Source: Bacillota bacterium (GTDB taxonomy: Bacteria; Bacillota; Clostridia; Lachnospirales; Lachnospiraceae). From it: a stretch of 48,351 nt of DNA. This document shows positions 32,689 through 41,856 of the stretch, piece after piece. The number at the start of each line of letters is the position of its first letter. Position 1 is the stretch's first letter. The stretch is from NCBI GenBank assembly GCA_023402845.1, contig JAEYFP010000063.1:1-48351 (forward strand), read 5' to 3'. The notes under the pieces were generated by a model. That model was given only the letters and a program-made list of their open reading frames with translations, had not been told where the DNA came from and did no database searches. Position numbers and translations under genes: made by a program.

Positions 32689-33618
32689 ATGGAATTTATA
32701 AAGGGAATGACTTTCGGGGCATTTGCGCCGCGCGGCAGTTTGAAGAAAAAAGAGGCAAAGATCAGTCTTGATCGTATGAAGGAGCGCACAGGTGCGGACA
32801 CAATTGTGCTTGTGCCGAACGGATTACAGGAAAATGCACATACGGAGACGGTTTTTTATGGTACGAAGGCGACTCTTTCGGATGAGGAGCTGACGGAATT
32901 TATTGCGTATGCTCACGAAATCGGGCTGAAGGTGATTTTAAAGCCGACAGTAAACTGTATGGATGGCACTTGGAGGGCGCATATCAATTTTTTTGATAAG
33001 GACGTGCATTGTGAGCCGAAATGGAGTAATTGGTTTGCTTCCTATACGGCTTTTCAGACCCATTATGCAAGACTTGCGAGAAAGACGGACTGTGAAATGT
33101 TCCTGATCGGGTGTGAGATGGTACAGACGGAACGGCGGGAGGAGGAGTGGAGAAAGCTGATCCTTGATGTCAGAAACGAATACGAAGGTCTTGTTTCCTA
33201 TAATACGGATAAGTATCAGGAGGAAAATGTCAGCTGGTGGGATGCTTTAGACATCATTTCTTCAAGCGGATATTATCCGTTGGGCGACTGGGAGAAGGAG
33301 CTTAACCGAATTGAAAAGGTAGTGGTAAAGTATCAGAAGCCGTTTTTCTTTGCGGAGGCCGGCTGCATGTCGACGAAGGGGTCCTCGGCGGTTCCGAACA
33401 ACTGGGGAATGGAAGGCACACTGGCCCTCGAGGAGCAGGCGAATTGGTACCGCGGAATGTTTGCGGCGATCAAAAAACGGGACTGGGTGGACGGCACCTG
33501 CCTGTGGGACTGGTCATGCAGGCAGTATGCACTCAGCGCAGGCGTTTCTGATAAAAGGTACGAGCTGTATGGGAAGCCGGCGGAGCAGGTTGTGAGGGAA
33601 AACTATCTGCGGCGATAA
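32689..33618 (+). CDS. GH113-like glycoside hydrolase (beta-mannanase/mannosidase type)
   Basis: A 309-residue TIM-barrel hydrolase without signal peptide, so cytoplasmic. The acid/base candidate is Glu143 in FLIGCEM and the nucleophile candidate Glu223 in FFFAEAGC, 80 residues apart, the spacing expected for clan GH-A GH113 enzymes. Other family-like text includes KGMTFGAFAPRGS at the start and GTCLWDWS near the end. It would cleave short beta-1,4-mannose- or glucose-linked oligosaccharides after uptake; the exact linkage is inference. AGGAGG lies before the ATG. Transcribed alone. Confidence 0.8.
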   Translation: MEFIKGMTFGAFAPRGSLKKKEAKISLDRMKERTGADTIVLVPNGLQENAHTETVFYGTKATLSDEELTEFIAYAHEIGLKVILKPTVNCMDGTWRAHINFFDKDVHCEPKWSNWFASYTAFQTHYARLARKTDCEMFLIGCEMVQTERREEEWRKLILDVRNEYEGLVSYNTDKYQEENVSWWDALDIISSSGYYPLGDWEKELNRIEKVVVKYQKPFFFAEAGCMSTKGSSAVPNNWGMEGTLALEEQANWYRGMFAAIKKRDWVDGTCLWDWSCRQYALSAGVSDKRYELYGKPAEQVVRENYLRR

Positions 33619-33770
33619 GAAATCATACTCTTTTCTTCATTTATTCACATAGATTTCACATTTTTTATGTATGATATCTTGGTAAATCGGTTTAGGTAAG
33701 AGTCTGAAATTCATAGGCGAATATATAAATAATCACAGTACCAAAAAGAAATTGAGAACGGAGGAAGCGC

Positions 33771-35651
33771 GTGGAAGAGAAAAAAACGGAGCCAGTTTCG
33801 TCGATTGATGAGTTGGCAGAGACAAAGGAGCGGATTGAGAAGGAACAGAACGACGGGATGGAGAGGGTGATCCTGAGCGAGCAAGGACCTGAGACAAAGC
33901 CGCACAAAGGTGTGAAGGCTCAGAAGGTGTTTCGGAAAATAGGATACATCTTGAATAAATTCAAAATACTCATTATTTTAATTATTATTGCGGTGATTGC
34001 ATTTTTTGTGTATAGAAATTATCAAACCAAGCAGGAGCTTGCTCAGGCAATGGCACTGAGTTCGCAGATTGAGACAGCAACGATAGAAAAAAGAGATTTG
34101 ACGAGCAGCATTACAACGACCGGTACAGTTGAGAGTTTGGAAATGCGTACACTATCCTCATCCATTCAGGATACTAAAATCACCTCGGTCAATGTTGAGG
34201 TGGGCGATGCGGTAACAGAAGGAGAAATTCTTGTTACGTTCTCCGATGAAGACATTAATAGGACAATTGCAGACTTGCAGGAGGATATCAGTGTCAGTGA
34301 GCAGAAGGATGCGATTGAGTCGGAAGCACAGGATCGGGAATATCTTTATACATATGGAACGGAGGCGTCCAACCTAAGCTCCGCCGCGGAAAAGGTTGAG
34401 GACGCATTGACTGATCTGCAGCAGGCCTGTGATGCGTACGGTACGGCCAAGACAAAGCGGGACGAGGCGAAATCAGCGATGGAATCTGCTTATTCGGCTT
34501 ATGCGCCGTATGAAGGGCAGACACTTTCCTCAAATTCTACGGGTGCCTCATTAAAAACGACGTATGAAAGTGCAAAGAGTGCCTATGAGACGGCGGAAAA
34601 CACAGTGACAAGTACTTATAATGCACAGGTTAGTGCACAGAAGGCATATGATTCTGCAGTGGAGGGGCAGGCTAGTACGGCGAGAAGTACCACGAATTCT
34701 TTAACGAGTGCGGATGAAAGCTATCAAAAGAATACATTGACCAAGGGCGACTCTACCGAGGAATTGAGGAGACAGCTTGAAGATTATCAGGAAAGTCTGT
34801 CAGACTATGTCGTTACGGCTCCGATTAGCGGTATTGTGACGTCTTTGGCTGTTGAGAATGGAAATGGTTTTTCCGGCGGAGAAATTATGACAATCCAGAA
34901 CTGCGACAGCTATACGATTTCCACCGAAATTGACGAATATGACATTCCGGATATTGTACTTGGTCAGGAGGTTGTTATTAAGACAGACGCGACAAGAGAT
35001 GATGAGCTGGAGGGCGTCGTTTCCTTCATCTCTCCTACCGCCACATCCAGCTCAAGTTCTTCGGGTGTGACATACAACATTACGATTGATATTTTGACAA
35101 TGGATGACAGATTAAAAATCGGCATGTCGGCTAAGCTGAATATTATTGTAGCTGAAACGACTGATGTATTAACAGTACCGTATGATGCGGTGACGGAAAA
35201 CGAAGCGGGAGAGAGCGTGATTTATGTGCTGGATGGAAGTAATAGCGGCGAACCGACGGCAGATGACGCCGGAGTATCGGGTGACGTGATTACGGCAGAG
35301 GGTGCGGCAGGTGCTCTGGAAGGAGATTCATCAACGAATTCCGGGAAAGCTGCTTTGGAGGATACTACTGCAGGGGAAGCGGCCGATCAAGGCGGCAAAG
35401 GCGGTAATTCAGGTCAGGATATGCCAACGAGCACACAGCGTGAAATTATTGTGGAGATTGGCATGGAGAGCGATTACTATACGGAAATTACATCTGACGA
35501 AATCAAGGAGGGCATGCAGGTAATTATTCAGAGTGCCACTACAAACGGAAGCGGCACGCAGACAGAGACTACGATGTTCAATTTAGGCGGCGGAGGCAGC
35601 GGCGGAGGCGGCGGCGCCCCGAGCGGCGGCGGTCCCGGCGGCGGATTCTAG
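33771..35651 (+). CDS. MacA-like periplasmic-adaptor/HlyD-family membrane fusion protein
   Basis: A 626-residue adaptor. The start is GTG with CGGAGGAAGCGC before it. After 60 cytoplasmic residues comes one transmembrane helix (residues 66-82), then a biotinyl-lipoyl half (TGTVESLEMRTLSSSIQD, VNVEVGDAVTEGEILVTF), a long Ala-rich coiled coil (about 150-330), the second half (VTAPISGIVTSLAVENGNG) and beta barrel. After a low-complexity Ser/Gly/Asp insert the protein ends in a Gly-rich tail (SGGGGGAPSGGGPGGGF). It forms a MacAB-type export complex with the next two genes. Confidence 0.9.
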   Translation: MEEKKTEPVSSIDELAETKERIEKEQNDGMERVILSEQGPETKPHKGVKAQKVFRKIGYILNKFKILIILIIIAVIAFFVYRNYQTKQELAQAMALSSQIETATIEKRDLTSSITTTGTVESLEMRTLSSSIQDTKITSVNVEVGDAVTEGEILVTFSDEDINRTIADLQEDISVSEQKDAIESEAQDREYLYTYGTEASNLSSAAEKVEDALTDLQQACDAYGTAKTKRDEAKSAMESAYSAYAPYEGQTLSSNSTGASLKTTYESAKSAYETAENTVTSTYNAQVSAQKAYDSAVEGQASTARSTTNSLTSADESYQKNTLTKGDSTEELRRQLEDYQESLSDYVVTAPISGIVTSLAVENGNGFSGGEIMTIQNCDSYTISTEIDEYDIPDIVLGQEVVIKTDATRDDELEGVVSFISPTATSSSSSSGVTYNITIDILTMDDRLKIGMSAKLNIIVAETTDVLTVPYDAVTENEAGESVIYVLDGSNSGEPTADDAGVSGDVITAEGAAGALEGDSSTNSGKAALEDTTAGEAADQGGKGGNSGQDMPTSTQREIIVEIGMESDYYTEITSDEIKEGMQVIIQSATTNGSGTQTETTMFNLGGGGSGGGGGAPSGGGPGGGF

Positions 35652-35659
35652 GAGGCGGC

Positions 35660-36376
35660 ATGGGAGATAAAGTAATTATTGATATGAAAAATATCGTAAA
35701 GCGCTTTTTTATTGGGCAGCCAAATGAACTTGAAGTACTGCATGGAATCGATTTAAAGGTGTATGAGGGTGAATTTGTTTCGATTGTAGGGCAGTCCGGT
35801 TCCGGAAAGTCTACGCTGATGAATGTGATCGGCGCACTGGACAGACCGACTGAGGGCGAATACATGCTGGATGATGTGGATATGTTCCGCGCAAAGGATA
35901 AGGATTTGTCCGGCATCCGGTGCAAAAAGATCGGGTTTGTATTTCAGACATATAATCTTGTCTCCCGAACGAGCGCACTGAAAAATATAGAGCTTCCGAT
36001 GCTGTATTCCAACACGCCACGGAGTGCCCGGACAAAGCGCGCAAAGGAGCTTCTGCGGATGGTGGATATGGAAGAACGTATGAAGCATTCGCCCGACGAG
36101 CTTTCGGGCGGACAGAAGCAGAGAGTAGCGATTGCCCGGGCGATGGCGAACGATCCGGCAATTATTCTTGCGGATGAGCCGACGGGTGCGTTGGATTCCG
36201 GTACAGGAAGGTTAATCATGGATATTTTCCATCGGTTAAGCAGAGAGCAGGGCAAGACGATCGTACTGATTACGCACTCTAATGAATTGGCTGAGGAAAC
36301 AGGGAGAATTCTCACCCTGAAGGATGGTTTGATTACCGGATGCAGGAAGGGAAGTGGTGCGAATGCTGTTCATTGA
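35660..36376 (+). CDS. MacB/LolD-type ABC transporter ATPase
   Basis: A 238-residue ATPase. Walker A is GQSGSGKST (44-52), the Q-loop FQTYNLVSRTSALKNIELPM, signature LSGGQKQRVAIARAMANDP, Walker B ILADEPTGALDSGTG and H-loop ITHSNELAE. This matches the peptide/macrolide-export branch. AGGAGGC precedes the ATG, nine bases after the adaptor stop. Its 3' end overlaps the permease start. Confidence 0.93.
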   Translation: MGDKVIIDMKNIVKRFFIGQPNELEVLHGIDLKVYEGEFVSIVGQSGSGKSTLMNVIGALDRPTEGEYMLDDVDMFRAKDKDLSGIRCKKIGFVFQTYNLVSRTSALKNIELPMLYSNTPRSARTKRAKELLRMVDMEERMKHSPDELSGGQKQRVAIARAMANDPAIILADEPTGALDSGTGRLIMDIFHRLSREQGKTIVLITHSNELAEETGRILTLKDGLITGCRKGSGANAVH

Positions 36377-37646
36377 AAATGTGCTTTTGGCGCTTAGTTC
36401 CTTGCTTGCTAATAAAATGCGTGCGCTTTTGACCATGCTTGGTATTATTATAGGTATTGGTTCTGTTATTGCAATTGTGACGGTCGGAAACTCACTTACA
36501 AATTCGCTGACTGCCTCAATGGAGTCGATGGGTGCGAATAATATTACTGTAGGTTTGCAGCAGAAGTCGACTGAGGAGGAGACTACGGATAGTGGTATGA
36601 CGTTTCGCGGTCCCTCGTGGCAAAAGCAGGCGACGGAGGATGATTACTTTACGGATGAAATGCTGGAGGAATTCGTATTGGAGTTTGCTGATAAAGTCAG
36701 CGACCTGTCAATCAGTGAGTCGCTTGGCAGCGGTCAGGTGACAATCGGAACGGATTACGCAAATGTTACCGTGTCGGGGGTGAATGAGGGATATTTTACG
36801 GCGAATGAGCTGACGATCCTGCAAGGAAATAATTTATCCACAAAGGCATTGGATGGCGGTAAGGGGGTTGCGGTTGTGTCTGACTATCTGGTCAATAACC
36901 TTTATGATGGGGACATGAGTGCAGCAATCGGCCAGACGATAGAGGTGACGATCGGTCAGAAATATTATAATTATACGATAACCGGGGTTTATGAGTACAG
37001 CTCGTCGGGAATTGAATCGGAATCAACGGAAGATGTTTCTACAACGATGTATGTACCGTTAAAATCCGTACAGCAGAAAACACATAATACATCAGGTTAT
37101 TCAACATTTACGGTGATTACCAAGACGAATGTGGATGGCGAAACCTTCATGGATGAAATTACCAGTTTTTTTGATAAATATTATAGAAACAACGAAGATT
37201 TCCAAGTGAGTACATACAGCATGGAATCTCTCGTTTCTACTATGACAGAAATGCTAACGACAGTATCTCTTGCTATATCTGTTATTGCGGGTATTTCCCT
37301 GCTCGTCGGCGGCATTGGCGTCATGAATATTATGCTCGTGTCAATTTCCGAGAGAACAAAGGAAATCGGTACGCGAAAGGCACTCGGCGCGACAAATGGG
37401 TCTATTCGTGTCCAGTTTATTGTGGAGGCTATGGTCATTTGTTTGGTTGGCGGCATGATTGGCATTTTTGTTGGGGTTGCAGGCGGCATGATCGGTGCGT
37501 CGGCACTTGGCTATTCGGCAAGTCCGTCCGTGGCCAGCATTGTCATATCACTAGCGTTTTCACTTGCAATCGGGGTGTTCTTTGGCTATTATCCGGCTAA
37601 TAAAGCGGCAAAAATGAACCCAATTGATGCATTGCGGTATGAATAA
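36363..37646 (+). CDS. MacB/FtsX-type ABC transporter permease
   Basis: A 427-residue permease: one N-terminal helix (MRALLTMLGIIIGIGSVIAI), a large extracellular MacB_PCD domain of about 230 residues, and three C-terminal helices (VSLAISVIAGISLLVGGIGV, MVICLVGGMIGIFVGVAGGM, VISLAFSLAIGVFFGYYPAN) with the conserved ISERTKEIGTRKALGAT between. ATG 36363 follows AGGAAGGGAAG; a GTG three codons earlier is less well placed. It overlaps the ATPase gene by 14 bases. Likely exports peptides or small toxic molecules. Confidence 0.92.
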   Translation: MLFIENVLLALSSLLANKMRALLTMLGIIIGIGSVIAIVTVGNSLTNSLTASMESMGANNITVGLQQKSTEEETTDSGMTFRGPSWQKQATEDDYFTDEMLEEFVLEFADKVSDLSISESLGSGQVTIGTDYANVTVSGVNEGYFTANELTILQGNNLSTKALDGGKGVAVVSDYLVNNLYDGDMSAAIGQTIEVTIGQKYYNYTITGVYEYSSSGIESESTEDVSTTMYVPLKSVQQKTHNTSGYSTFTVITKTNVDGETFMDEITSFFDKYYRNNEDFQVSTYSMESLVSTMTEMLTTVSLAISVIAGISLLVGGIGVMNIMLVSISERTKEIGTRKALGATNGSIRVQFIVEAMVICLVGGMIGIFVGVAGGMIGASALGYSASPSVASIVISLAFSLAIGVFFGYYPANKAAKMNPIDALRYE

Positions 37647-37697
37647 AATAAGTTTTCTTTTATTTTATTGTTGAAGGAACTAAATACAGGATCTATA

Positions 37698-37735
37698 ATA
37701 AAATCATCGGGCAGAAACCGATGATTTTATTATTT
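37698..37735 (+). terminator. Terminator of the MacAB-type operon
   Basis: ATAAAATCATCGG (37698-37710) pairs perfectly with CCGATGATTTTAT (37718-37730), followed by TATTT. Confidence 0.85.
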
Positions 37736-37769
37736 AATAGGAAATTCCTATGAATTTCCCTATTAAATA
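37731..37769. repeat. AT-rich inverted repeat, left flank of the serine hydrolase gene
   Basis: Arms 37731-37748 and 37752-37769 pair with one bulged base (TATTTAATAGG ... CCTATTAAATA). The right arm text is repeated with small changes at 39049-39067, after the gene. Confidence 0.6.
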
Positions 37770-37876
37770 AAATAATATGCGCAGCTACGCGCGCGGAACA
37801 AAAGCTGTGCTGCCAAAGTATTTGGCCGTGAGAGTGGCGAAGCACATTTTTGTTCATATTACAGAGAGGAAACAAC

Positions 37877-39040
37877 ATGAATCAGAAAAAACTTGCATAT
37901 TTGAATCCACTTTTTGAAAATGAGGTGAAAGCCGAGCGTTTGAAGGAGGCCTCTATTCGGATTTACCGGCATGGGAAGCCGGTATTTGAAAATCATTATT
38001 TCGGCGATAAGGAGGATGCCATTTATCGGATATTCTCAATGACAAAACCGATTACGAGCACTGCGGTTATGCTGCTGTATGAACGGGGACTCCTTGATCT
38101 GCTGGATCCCGTGTCAAAATATATTCCGGCGTTTAAAAATATGATGGTCACGACAGAAAACGGACTCGTTCCTGCGCAGACTGAGATAACGCTGCAGCAA
38201 TGCCTGAACATGACCTCCGGCATGGTATACCCCTCGCCGGAAACGGCCGCGGGACGCTATCTGACGGAGGTGTCGGACGATATTAAGAAGCGTGTGGCGG
38301 CAGGAGAGCAGATTTCCACACTGGAATGGTGCAAAGCGATTGCATCCTCTCCGCTGATGTTTCATCCTGGCGAGCGCTGGAGATACAGCATATCGGCGGA
38401 CGTGCTGGGCGGTGTCGTTGAGGCGGTTGCGGGAATGCGCTATGGCGAATTCCTTAAAAAAGAAATTTTTGAGCCGCTGAATATGAAGGATACCGGCTAT
38501 TACGCGCAGATACCGGATAAAATCGGACGCCTTTCCACGATGTATTGCCGGAAAAATGAAAAACAGGAGTTAAAGCCGGCAGACAGCGAGATGATGACTT
38601 CGTTTGACTGCTTCACGGCAACCGGATACACGCCGTTTGAGGGTGGCGGTTCGGGACTTTGTTCAACACTTGAGGATTATTCACACTTCGCGCTGATGCT
38701 TGCCGGTAGGGGAGAATACAACGGGGTGAGAATTGTCGGACGCAAGACTGTCGATTACATGACGACAAGCCAGTTGAACGAGGTACAGCGCAAAGGGATT
38801 TATTTTGACAGCTGCTATGGCTATACATACAGCAATCTGATGCGGATTTTGGATGATAAAGGTGCCGGTGTTTCCAACGGCAGCTACGGGGAATTTGGCT
38901 GGGACGGTCTGCCCGGCAACTATTTTATGGTTGATCCCAAAGAGGATCTCGTTTTACTTTACTTCCAGCAGATTCGGGAAGGCGCCGATGTAAGCCTGCG
39001 CCGGCGTATGCGCCAGATTGTTTATGGCGCACTGGAATAG
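37877..39040 (+). CDS. Beta-lactamase-fold serine hydrolase/esterase (EstB-like)
   Basis: A 387-residue class C beta-lactamase-like enzyme without a signal peptide. The catalytic SxxK is Ser54-Met-Thr-Lys57 (IFSMTKPITS). The Tyr motif is in WRYSISADVLGG and the last motif is replaced by the esterase-type GWDGLPGNYFMVDP. Such cytoplasmic members usually hydrolyse esters rather than beta-lactams. AGAGAGGAAA lies before ATG 37877. The gene is alone between two strong terminators and two related AT-rich repeats. Confidence 0.88.
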   Translation: MNQKKLAYLNPLFENEVKAERLKEASIRIYRHGKPVFENHYFGDKEDAIYRIFSMTKPITSTAVMLLYERGLLDLLDPVSKYIPAFKNMMVTTENGLVPAQTEITLQQCLNMTSGMVYPSPETAAGRYLTEVSDDIKKRVAAGEQISTLEWCKAIASSPLMFHPGERWRYSISADVLGGVVEAVAGMRYGEFLKKEIFEPLNMKDTGYYAQIPDKIGRLSTMYCRKNEKQELKPADSEMMTSFDCFTATGYTPFEGGGSGLCSTLEDYSHFALMLAGRGEYNGVRIVGRKTVDYMTTSQLNEVQRKGIYFDSCYGYTYSNLMRILDDKGAGVSNGSYGEFGWDGLPGNYFMVDPKEDLVLLYFQQIREGADVSLRRRMRQIVYGALE

Positions 39041-39048
39041 AAAATCCG

Positions 39049-39067
39049 TAGGAATTTCCTATTAAAT
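39049..39067. repeat. Right-flank copy of the AT-rich repeat
   Basis: TAGGAATTTCCTATTAAAT matches the right arm of the element at 37731-37769 with one indel and one substitution. Confidence 0.5.
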
Positions 39068-39072
39068 GAAAA

Positions 39073-39116
39073 AAACGTGCCTGTTCCTCATTCCTGAGGG
39101 AAAGGCACGTTTCTTT
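39073..39116. terminator. Bidirectional terminator between convergent genes
   Basis: AAACGTGCCT (39073-39082) pairs with AGGCACGTTT (39103-39112), with an inner CCTCA/TGAGG extension. A run precedes and T run follows, so it can serve both the serine hydrolase and the GH94 gene. Confidence 0.8.
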
Positions 39117-39123
39117 TGATGAA

Positions 39124-41559
39124 TTATCCCATTGTAATTTCTACATGGTACTCGGTCTTGCCCTTTTCATAAGGGATGATACAGCCGTCTACGTCTTGGC
39201 CGTCCACCTTCATGCTTGCAATACCTTTTTCCACATTCTTCGGGTTTGTGACCGTAATGTGGTAAATCCCCTCACGGTACTGGCGGGTCAATTCGAAGTC
39301 GCCGAAGTCCTTCGGTACGCAAGGGTTAATGGAAAGACCGCTTAACGTCGGATAAACGCCGAGAATATATTGAGAGATATTGACAAATGTCCATGCTGCA
39401 GTGCCTGTCAGCCAGCTGTTCTTTGCTTCTCCGTGGTATTTTGCATCACGTCCGGCAACCATCTGAGAATAGACATACGGTTCCGTGCGGTGAATTTCGC
39501 TGATTTCCTCCACATAGGCGGGGCAGGTTTTCTGATAGATATCAAAAGCACGGTCACCGCGGCCGATGATGGTCTCGGCAATGGATACCCATGGATTATT
39601 ATGGCAGAAAATACCGGCATTTTCTTTATATCCGGGCGGATAAGAACTGACTTCCCCAAGTTCTAAATGGTATTTTGTATAAGCGGGCTGAAAAATCATG
39701 ATGCCGTATGTCGTATCGAGCTTTTCTTTTACGGAGTCGAGTGCCTTTTGCGCAAGCCCTTCCTCTACACCGATGCCGGCAAGAGAGCAGAAGCCCTGCG
39801 GTTCGATGAAAATCTGACCTTCCGCACATTCTTTGGAACCGATCTTGTTGCCGTAAGCGTCATAGGCGCGAATGAACCAATCACCGTCCCAGCCTGCTTT
39901 GAGTACTGCTTCATAGATGGCATCTACTTCCTTTATGGCTCTTTCAGCCTCGTCATCTCTGCCGATCAGTCTGCAGAGATCAGCATATTCCCTGCCGTAT
40001 TTCACAAACATTCCGGCGATAAATATGGATTCTGCGACAGGTCCCTCGGAAGGACCGAAGGTCTGGAAGGATTCGCCGGGATGCTCGGAAAAACAGTTTA
40101 AGTTCAAGCAGTCATTCCAGTCGGCACGTCCGATCAAAGGCAGACTGTGCGGCCCCTTATGATTTACAATGTAGTCAAAGGAGCGTGTTAAGTGATCAAA
40201 TAATGGCGCTGCTTTAGATTCATCATTATCAAACGGTGTCAGGATATCCAGAATGGAAGTATCACCGGTTTCCCTTATGTATGCGCCGGTTCCTGCAATC
40301 AGCCATAGCGGGTCATCGTTGAAACCGCTTCCGATATCTGAATTTCCTTTTTTTGTGAGCGGCTGATACTGATGATAAGCACTGCCGTCTTCAAACTGTG
40401 TGGATGCAATATCGATGATACGCTCCTTTGCACGATCAGGGATCAAATGCACGAAGCCCAGCAGATCCTGACAGGAATCACGGAAGCCCATGCCGCGGCC
40501 GATGCCCGATTCATAATAAGAGGCGGAGCGGGACATATTGAATGTCACCATGCACTGATACTGATTCCAGATATTTACCATCCGGTCTACCTTTTCGTTG
40601 GAAGACTTTACCGTATATTTTTTTAAGAGTATGTTCCAATAGTTTTTTAATTCGCAGAATGCGCAGTCAACATCAAGATCCGTCTGGTAACGGGATAGCA
40701 GTTCTTGTGCCGGCTTCTTATTGATGATCCCCGGCTTCTCCCACTTTTCTTCATTTGGATTTTCTATATAGCCGAGTACGAAAACAAACGATTTGGATTC
40801 TCCCGGGGCGAGAACGATATCGATCTGCTGGGAGGCGATCGGTGCCCAGCCGCTTGCCATTGAGTTTGTGGCCTGGCCCCGTTCTACGACGATCGGCTTA
40901 TCTGCACCCCGATAGTCACCGAGAAACGTATCACGAATTGTATCAAAGCCTGAAATCGGACTGTTCACAGAGAAAACAGCGTAATGGTTTCTGCGCTCAC
41001 GATACTCCGTTTTGTGATAGATTGCCGAGCCGATGACCTCTACCTCGCCGATGCTGTAGTTTCTCTGAAAGTTCGTCATGTCATCCATCGCATTCCAAAG
41101 GCAGAATTCCACATAGGAGAATAAGGAAATCGTCTTGACAGAAGCAGAGGTATTTTTCAAAACCACCTGATTAATTTCGCAGGTGTCATCCATCGGAACA
41201 AATGCGAGGCAGGAGGCTTCGAGACCGCCTTTGGAGGAAGTAAAACGGCTGTAGCCAAGACCATGGCGGCATTCATATGAATCCAGCTCGGTCTTTGAAG
41301 GCTGCCATCCGATGTTCCAAATGGAAGAGCCATCCTTGATATAATAATATTTGCCGTTCGTATCTGCAGGAACATTATTATAGCGGTAACGAGTGAGCCT
41401 TAACAGCTTTGCATCCTTATAGAAGGAATAACCGCCGCTTGTGTTGGATATCAGGGAAAAGAAATCCTTGCAGCCAAGGTAGTTGATCCACGGCAAAGGA
41501 GTTTTAGGGGTAGTGATGACATATTCAGCATTTGCATCATCAAAATAACCATACTTCAT
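39124..41559 (-). CDS. GH94 glycoside phosphorylase (cellobiose phosphorylase family)
   Basis: An 811-residue inverting phosphorylase, the normal length for cellobiose phosphorylase. The N-terminal domain reads MKYGYFDDANAEYVITTPKT and PWINYLGCKDFFSLISNTSG. The (alpha/alpha)6 catalytic domain contains GIGRGMGFRDSCQDLLGF and LIGRADWNDCLNLN with the likely acid Asp, and the late segment YPPGYKENAGIFCHNNPW. The enzyme would split a beta-glucosidic disaccharide with phosphate to give glucose-1-phosphate plus a sugar. GGAGAG lies before ATG 41559; the longer upstream frame has no site. It is divergent from a LacI gene and near a CUT1 transporter, which fits disaccharide uptake. Confidence 0.9.
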   Translation of the reverse strand: MKYGYFDDANAEYVITTPKTPLPWINYLGCKDFFSLISNTSGGYSFYKDAKLLRLTRYRYNNVPADTNGKYYYIKDGSSIWNIGWQPSKTELDSYECRHGLGYSRFTSSKGGLEASCLAFVPMDDTCEINQVVLKNTSASVKTISLFSYVEFCLWNAMDDMTNFQRNYSIGEVEVIGSAIYHKTEYRERRNHYAVFSVNSPISGFDTIRDTFLGDYRGADKPIVVERGQATNSMASGWAPIASQQIDIVLAPGESKSFVFVLGYIENPNEEKWEKPGIINKKPAQELLSRYQTDLDVDCAFCELKNYWNILLKKYTVKSSNEKVDRMVNIWNQYQCMVTFNMSRSASYYESGIGRGMGFRDSCQDLLGFVHLIPDRAKERIIDIASTQFEDGSAYHQYQPLTKKGNSDIGSGFNDDPLWLIAGTGAYIRETGDTSILDILTPFDNDESKAAPLFDHLTRSFDYIVNHKGPHSLPLIGRADWNDCLNLNCFSEHPGESFQTFGPSEGPVAESIFIAGMFVKYGREYADLCRLIGRDDEAERAIKEVDAIYEAVLKAGWDGDWFIRAYDAYGNKIGSKECAEGQIFIEPQGFCSLAGIGVEEGLAQKALDSVKEKLDTTYGIMIFQPAYTKYHLELGEVSSYPPGYKENAGIFCHNNPWVSIAETIIGRGDRAFDIYQKTCPAYVEEISEIHRTEPYVYSQMVAGRDAKYHGEAKNSWLTGTAAWTFVNISQYILGVYPTLSGLSINPCVPKDFGDFELTRQYREGIYHITVTNPKNVEKGIASMKVDGQDVDGCIIPYEKGKTEYHVEITMG

Positions 41560-41773
41560 ACTGTTCTCTCCATTCTTAAAAGTCTGATTTTTTATTAAAT
41601 TTTTCAGGAAGCTCAAGTAAACGATTAAGTGAAAAGAGCAAAGTACTCCCTGTGTAACAAGAGTATACATGATTTATTTTACAAAATCAATACTTAAATA
41701 GGAAAAACAAATGGAAATAAAACAGCGCATTTTCGCCGTATTATAAAAACTAAGCGAAAAACTAAAAAAAAGC

Positions 41774-41823
41774 TTGAAAAAATACCCAAATGTGTTATAT
41801 ACTAAAGAAGCGAAAACGTTTAA
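41774..41823 (+). promoter_or_regulatory. Promoter and CRE-like operator of the LacI gene
   Basis: TTGAAA (41774-41779), 18 bases, TATACT (41798-41803). GCGAAAACGTTTAAG follows at about 41809-41823. Its core GAAAACGTTT is the typical LacI/CcpA half-palindrome. Autoregulation or catabolite control are both possible. Confidence 0.6.
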
Positions 41824-41856
41824 GGCGTCGTAGGATTATTTGAGGAGGCAGAAAAC

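Noticed and set aside
35578..35925. Arg-rich antisense frame at the end of the adaptor gene
   Set aside because: It arises from the GC-rich Gly codons of the adaptor tail read backwards.
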